From Actinomycetes bacterium (GTDB lineage Bacteria; Actinomycetota; Acidimicrobiia; Acidimicrobiales; RAAP-2): DNA of 8,306 nucleotides. Position 1 is the stretch's first letter, and every line of letters begins with the position of its first letter. The DNA lies in NCBI GenBank assembly GCA_021807965.1, contig JAKBCI010000058.1:1-8306 (forward strand). Reading direction: 5' to 3'. Both the position numbers and the translations under genes were made by a program. The notes beneath the pieces are model-generated. The model searched no databases and was not told where the DNA came from. It was given only the letters and a program-made list of their open reading frames with translations. This document shows, piece by piece, positions 6,063 to 8,306 of this stretch.

Positions 6063-7847
6063 CTACCAGTAGTACTCTGGTGTGAACGCGTGGAGCGGAT
6101 TCGGGGCTAATCCCACGGTGCTGCGTAGGGTGGCGGCGACCTCCACGGTCTGATCCGGCTGTGGCTCGTAGATAACGGGCAGCGTTCGCGCAGCATACGC
6201 GGCATACGCCGCTAGCGCCGTGGTCGACGTCTCGGATCGCGAGACCAGTTCGGAGAGCGACTGATCAGTGACGTTGCTGACGGCGCCGGGCGATCCGAAG
6301 ATATCCTCGCCTGCAGGGTACAGACTCGGAAGGAACGTCCACCCTCCTCCCCACGAGCACAGGTCGTAGCCGGTCGCGGACTGGCAGTCGGTGATGAGGT
6401 TACCCGGTGTGTCCAGGGCCGACGTCACGTGGATTCCCAGGGCCGACCACTGCGCTACTTCGCGTGACATGACGCTCGTGAGTGCTGGATCGCCACTTGA
6501 CCACACGACTCGTAGTTGGAGCGGTTGACCGAGGACGATTCCGCCTCCACAGTTGGTCGGGCCAACCCCCGGCGAACGACACGTCAGCTGACCGCTCTGC
6601 AGTGACCACCCGTGCTCGGTCAGTAATTGCTCGGCCCGAGTCGGGTTGAAATCGTAGACGGGACTGACCGGTGGGCTCATGAATGGCGGTGTCGATACGG
6701 GAAGCGGGTCGACCGTGGGCACGCCGTATCCGCCAAAGTTATCGGCGATCAGTGCCGGTTGGTCGACGGCGGTCTGCAAGGCTTGACGGACGTAGAGCTG
6801 ACCGATGACCGTAGCGTCGGCGTTGCCGGGCGCGAAGTTGAGGTCGGCAAAGTTGATCGACCACGGTGGCGACGCGACCACTCGAAAAGAAGGGCTGGCG
6901 TTGTCCGACGTGAGGCGGTCGAGCGAGGCGAGCGTGGTTGGACCCAGGAACGCCAAGTCAACCGCCCCCGACGTGAGTGCGCTCACTTCGGCGGCCGCGT
7001 TCGAGTACGAGATCTCACGCAGGGTGCTCACTCGGGGGCGTTGGGGACCGGAGTACTGCGAGTTGGCAACGAAGGTGGCGTTACCGTTCCCATCAAAGCT
7101 GGCTAGTCGCCAGGGCCCGTCGACGCCAGCCCGCCAGAACTGGTTCGCGAAACTCGACGTATCGGACGCGAGCGCCGTCAGGTAGCTGAGTACGCGTGAG
7201 CAGGCGCGATCGGTGCCCGCGCTGCCGTACGCACCGGCCACGCATCCCGTGATCGGACCGGAAGTTGTGAGGTCCCACGCGGTGGGCAGTGGTGTTATCT
7301 GGGATAAGTATCGATAGAGCAAAATCGTGGGGTTCTGGGGGTGACGAAAGTCGAGTTCGAGCTCGTCGCCTCGGGCGCGCACGTTGGTCAACTCATCAGG
7401 TACACCGACACCCGGCTGGTACGCGCAGTTGGCGGCGGGGTCAGCGTGGTACAGGTCGAGGTAGAACTTGACGGATGCGGCATTTACTACTTCGCCGTTG
7501 GCGAATCGCCAGCCCTTCATCGTGACGTCGATGGTTTGGCCGTGATTCGTGAACTGGGGTGCGTTGGCGAGAGAGAGCGGGTACTGGACCCGCTCGGATG
7601 TTCCCAGCCCGACCCAGTACAAGGGACGAAACATGAGTCGCTGGAAGTACTCCGTGTTGTTGGTGGAATCGAAGTTGCAACTCATGAAGGGCAAGATGTA
7701 ATTCGGACTCGCTCCCGGGGCCTCGGCCATGGTGAGTACCGAGACACTGCGCGCACTGACCGCTCCTGCGCCGAGTGTTACCAGATACGCCGGGGAGGTA
7801 AAGGCGAGTACGAGGCTCAGGCGCAACGCTCGACGTCCAACGCGCAC
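6063..7847 (-). CDS. Peptide ABC transporter substrate-binding protein, family 5 (DppA/OppA-like)
   Basis: A 594-residue extracellular binding protein (SBP_bac_5 type) that captures peptides or related solutes for the permease. The N-terminus has an arginine-rich n-region (RVGRRALR), a hydrophobic core (10-29) and a VSA signal-peptidase I site predicted after residue 32. The mature part shows the family pattern: an early LPFMSCNFDSTNNTEYFQRL (52-71) region, MFRPLYWVG, then GQTIDVTMKGWRFANGEVVN followed by AASVKFYLDLY (the 'F-x-d-G-x-p-v-t-A-x-D-V' block), VDGPWRLASFDGNGNATFVAN, VRQALQTAVDQPAL and, near the C-terminus, YAARTLPVIYEPQPDQ. There is no lipobox cysteine after the signal, unusual for a Gram-positive binding protein; several internal cysteines could form disulfides. 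The start is GTG at 7847, with GGGGGA eight bases upstream. It follows the permease gene on the same strand after a 169-base gap. The ligand cannot be told from the sequence. Confidence 0.9.
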   Translation of the reverse strand: MRVGRRALRLSLVLAFTSPAYLVTLGAGAVSARSVSVLTMAEAPGASPNYILPFMSCNFDSTNNTEYFQRLMFRPLYWVGLGTSERVQYPLSLANAPQFTNHGQTIDVTMKGWRFANGEVVNAASVKFYLDLYHADPAANCAYQPGVGVPDELTNVRARGDELELDFRHPQNPTILLYRYLSQITPLPTAWDLTTSGPITGCVAGAYGSAGTDRACSRVLSYLTALASDTSSFANQFWRAGVDGPWRLASFDGNGNATFVANSQYSGPQRPRVSTLREISYSNAAAEVSALTSGAVDLAFLGPTTLASLDRLTSDNASPSFRVVASPPWSINFADLNFAPGNADATVIGQLYVRQALQTAVDQPALIADNFGGYGVPTVDPLPVSTPPFMSPPVSPVYDFNPTRAEQLLTEHGWSLQSGQLTCRSPGVGPTNCGGGIVLGQPLQLRVVWSSGDPALTSVMSREVAQWSALGIHVTSALDTPGNLITDCQSATGYDLCSWGGGWTFLPSLYPAGEDIFGSPGAVSNVTDQSLSELVSRSETSTTALAAYAAYAARTLPVIYEPQPDQTVEVAATLRSTVGLAPNPLHAFTPEYYW

Positions 7848-8016
7848 GTTAGGATTCCCCCTGTTCGCGCGAGGTCACGTGCCGCGTCGATGTCGAGGCG
7901 GGCGACCCCGTTACGCCGACTCGCGTCACGTGAACGGTCCGCATGGAAGCAGTCTTGCACGCTCGAGCGACAATCGACATCGCGCGGCCGGCGTCGGATT
8001 GGTGGTTGACGTCGCC
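7848..8016 (-). promoter_or_regulatory. Leader region of the binding-protein gene with two GTCACGTG motifs
   Basis: 169 bases separate the permease stop from the binding-protein start. Two copies of GTCACGTG (7874-7881 and 7925-7932; palindromic CACGTG core) lie 51 bases apart, about five helical turns. The ribosome binding site GGGGGA is next to the start. I see no clear -35/-10. The length of the gap suggests a separate promoter, a processing site or attenuation that could raise binding protein over permease. A third GTCACGTG occurs inside the coding region (6424-6431), so the motif is not unique to this leader. Confidence 0.4.
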
Positions 8017-8306
8017 CTAACGTTCGAGCAGGCGAACTTCGAAGGCGTCACGCAGCGCGTCGCCGATGTAGTTAATTGCCACCACGATGAGGATGAAGAC
8101 GATCGCGACCGGAAAGACCTCCCACCAGTAGCCGTTCTGGATCTGCTCCGTGCCGGTCTGCAACATGGTTCCCCAGTCCGTCTGCGGTGACTGGATCCCG
8201 AGCCCCAGAAAGCCCAACGCTGAGAGGAACAAGATGGCGTCCGCGACGGAGAAGGTCGCGACGGTGACGAGGGTGGTGATTGAGTTCGGCAAGACGTGGG
8301 GACGCA
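8017..8306 (-). CDS. Dipeptide/oligopeptide ABC permease, DppC type (C-terminal part; 5' end beyond window)
   Basis: Only the last 96 codons are present, ending in TAG at 8017-8019. They begin with RPHVLPNSITTLVTVATFSV, the segment that follows the EAA loop through which BPD-type permeases contact their ATPases. A membrane helix follows (about ADAILFLSALGFLGLGI), then the conserved loop with SPQTDWGTMLQTG, and a last helix WWEVFPVAIVFILIVVAINYIGD, cited here as two abutting pieces WWEVFPVAIVF and ILIVVAINYIGD, ending in GDALRDAFEVR, the DppC/OppC counterpart of the usual GDxLRDxLDPR. A TTG at 8292 is only an internal codon; the frame runs off the right edge. The protein would pair with a DppB-type permease, probably encoded further upstream, and use the fused ATPase at 3976-6009. 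Confidence 0.92.
   Translation of the reverse strand, partial: RPHVLPNSITTLVTVATFSVADAILFLSALGFLGLGIQSPQTDWGTMLQTGTEQIQNGYWWEVFPVAIVFILIVVAINYIGDALRDAFEVRLLER

Noticed and set aside
7341..8009. 222-residue plus-strand open frame across the binding-protein 5' end and leader
   Set aside because: It is antisense to a well-supported binding-protein gene and has no recognisable features.
8017..8292. TTG at 8292 as the true permease start
   Set aside because: The frame is open to the window edge and encodes the conserved RPHVLPN segment just before this TTG; it is an internal codon of a longer permease.

Overview
The window reads as chromosomal DNA of a high-GC actinobacterium. An acidimicrobial or related lineage is my guess, not a demonstrated placement. 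The evidence is strong G/C third-position bias, GTG and TTG starts, an HU-type protein with a lysine/alanine-rich tail, a coenzyme F420 biosynthesis gene (CofC/FbiD family), and an extracellular repeat domain of a kind I associate with actinobacterial surface proteins.

Left part (1-1480), housekeeping. The 3' end of an hup-like gene (2-115, +) converges on a cofC/fbiD guanylyltransferase gene (128-754, -). A perfect long palindrome (137-177) lies at the junction and overlaps the last codons of cofC. Only 42 bases separate cofC from the divergent rnhB (RNase HII, 797-1480, +).

Middle part (1481-3975), accessory and decayed. There is a gene-poor stretch with hairpins (1481-1852). A small DUF3024-like gene (1853-2158, -) follows the 3' end of an IS256-family transposase (about 2168-2570, -), in the same frame just after its stop. 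A candidate IS terminal repeat lies near 1771-1798. Directly abutting the truncated transposase is one orphan Ig-like repeat of a large surface protein (about 2606-2900, +). Roughly 1.1 kb with no convincing gene follows; it holds short coding-like stretches in shifting frames and two perfect palindromes. This part looks like a scar of IS insertion and deletion.

Right part (3976-8306), peptide transport. A fused DppD-DppF-type ABC ATPase (677 aa, +) converges on a minus-strand unit made of the C-terminal end of a DppC-type permease (running off the window) followed by a family-5 solute-binding protein (594 aa). Together they would form most of a dipeptide/oligopeptide importer: extracellular binding protein, membrane permease, and one polypeptide supplying both ATPase domains. 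The partner permease (DppB) is presumably beyond the right edge.

I did not find a convincing new multi-gene system. The observations most worth a second look are the IS256/DUF3024 arrangement, the cofC-overlapping palindrome, the eight-cysteine fused ATPase, the apparently non-lipidated binding protein with repeated GTCACGTG motifs upstream, and the decayed 2.9-3.97 kb stretch.
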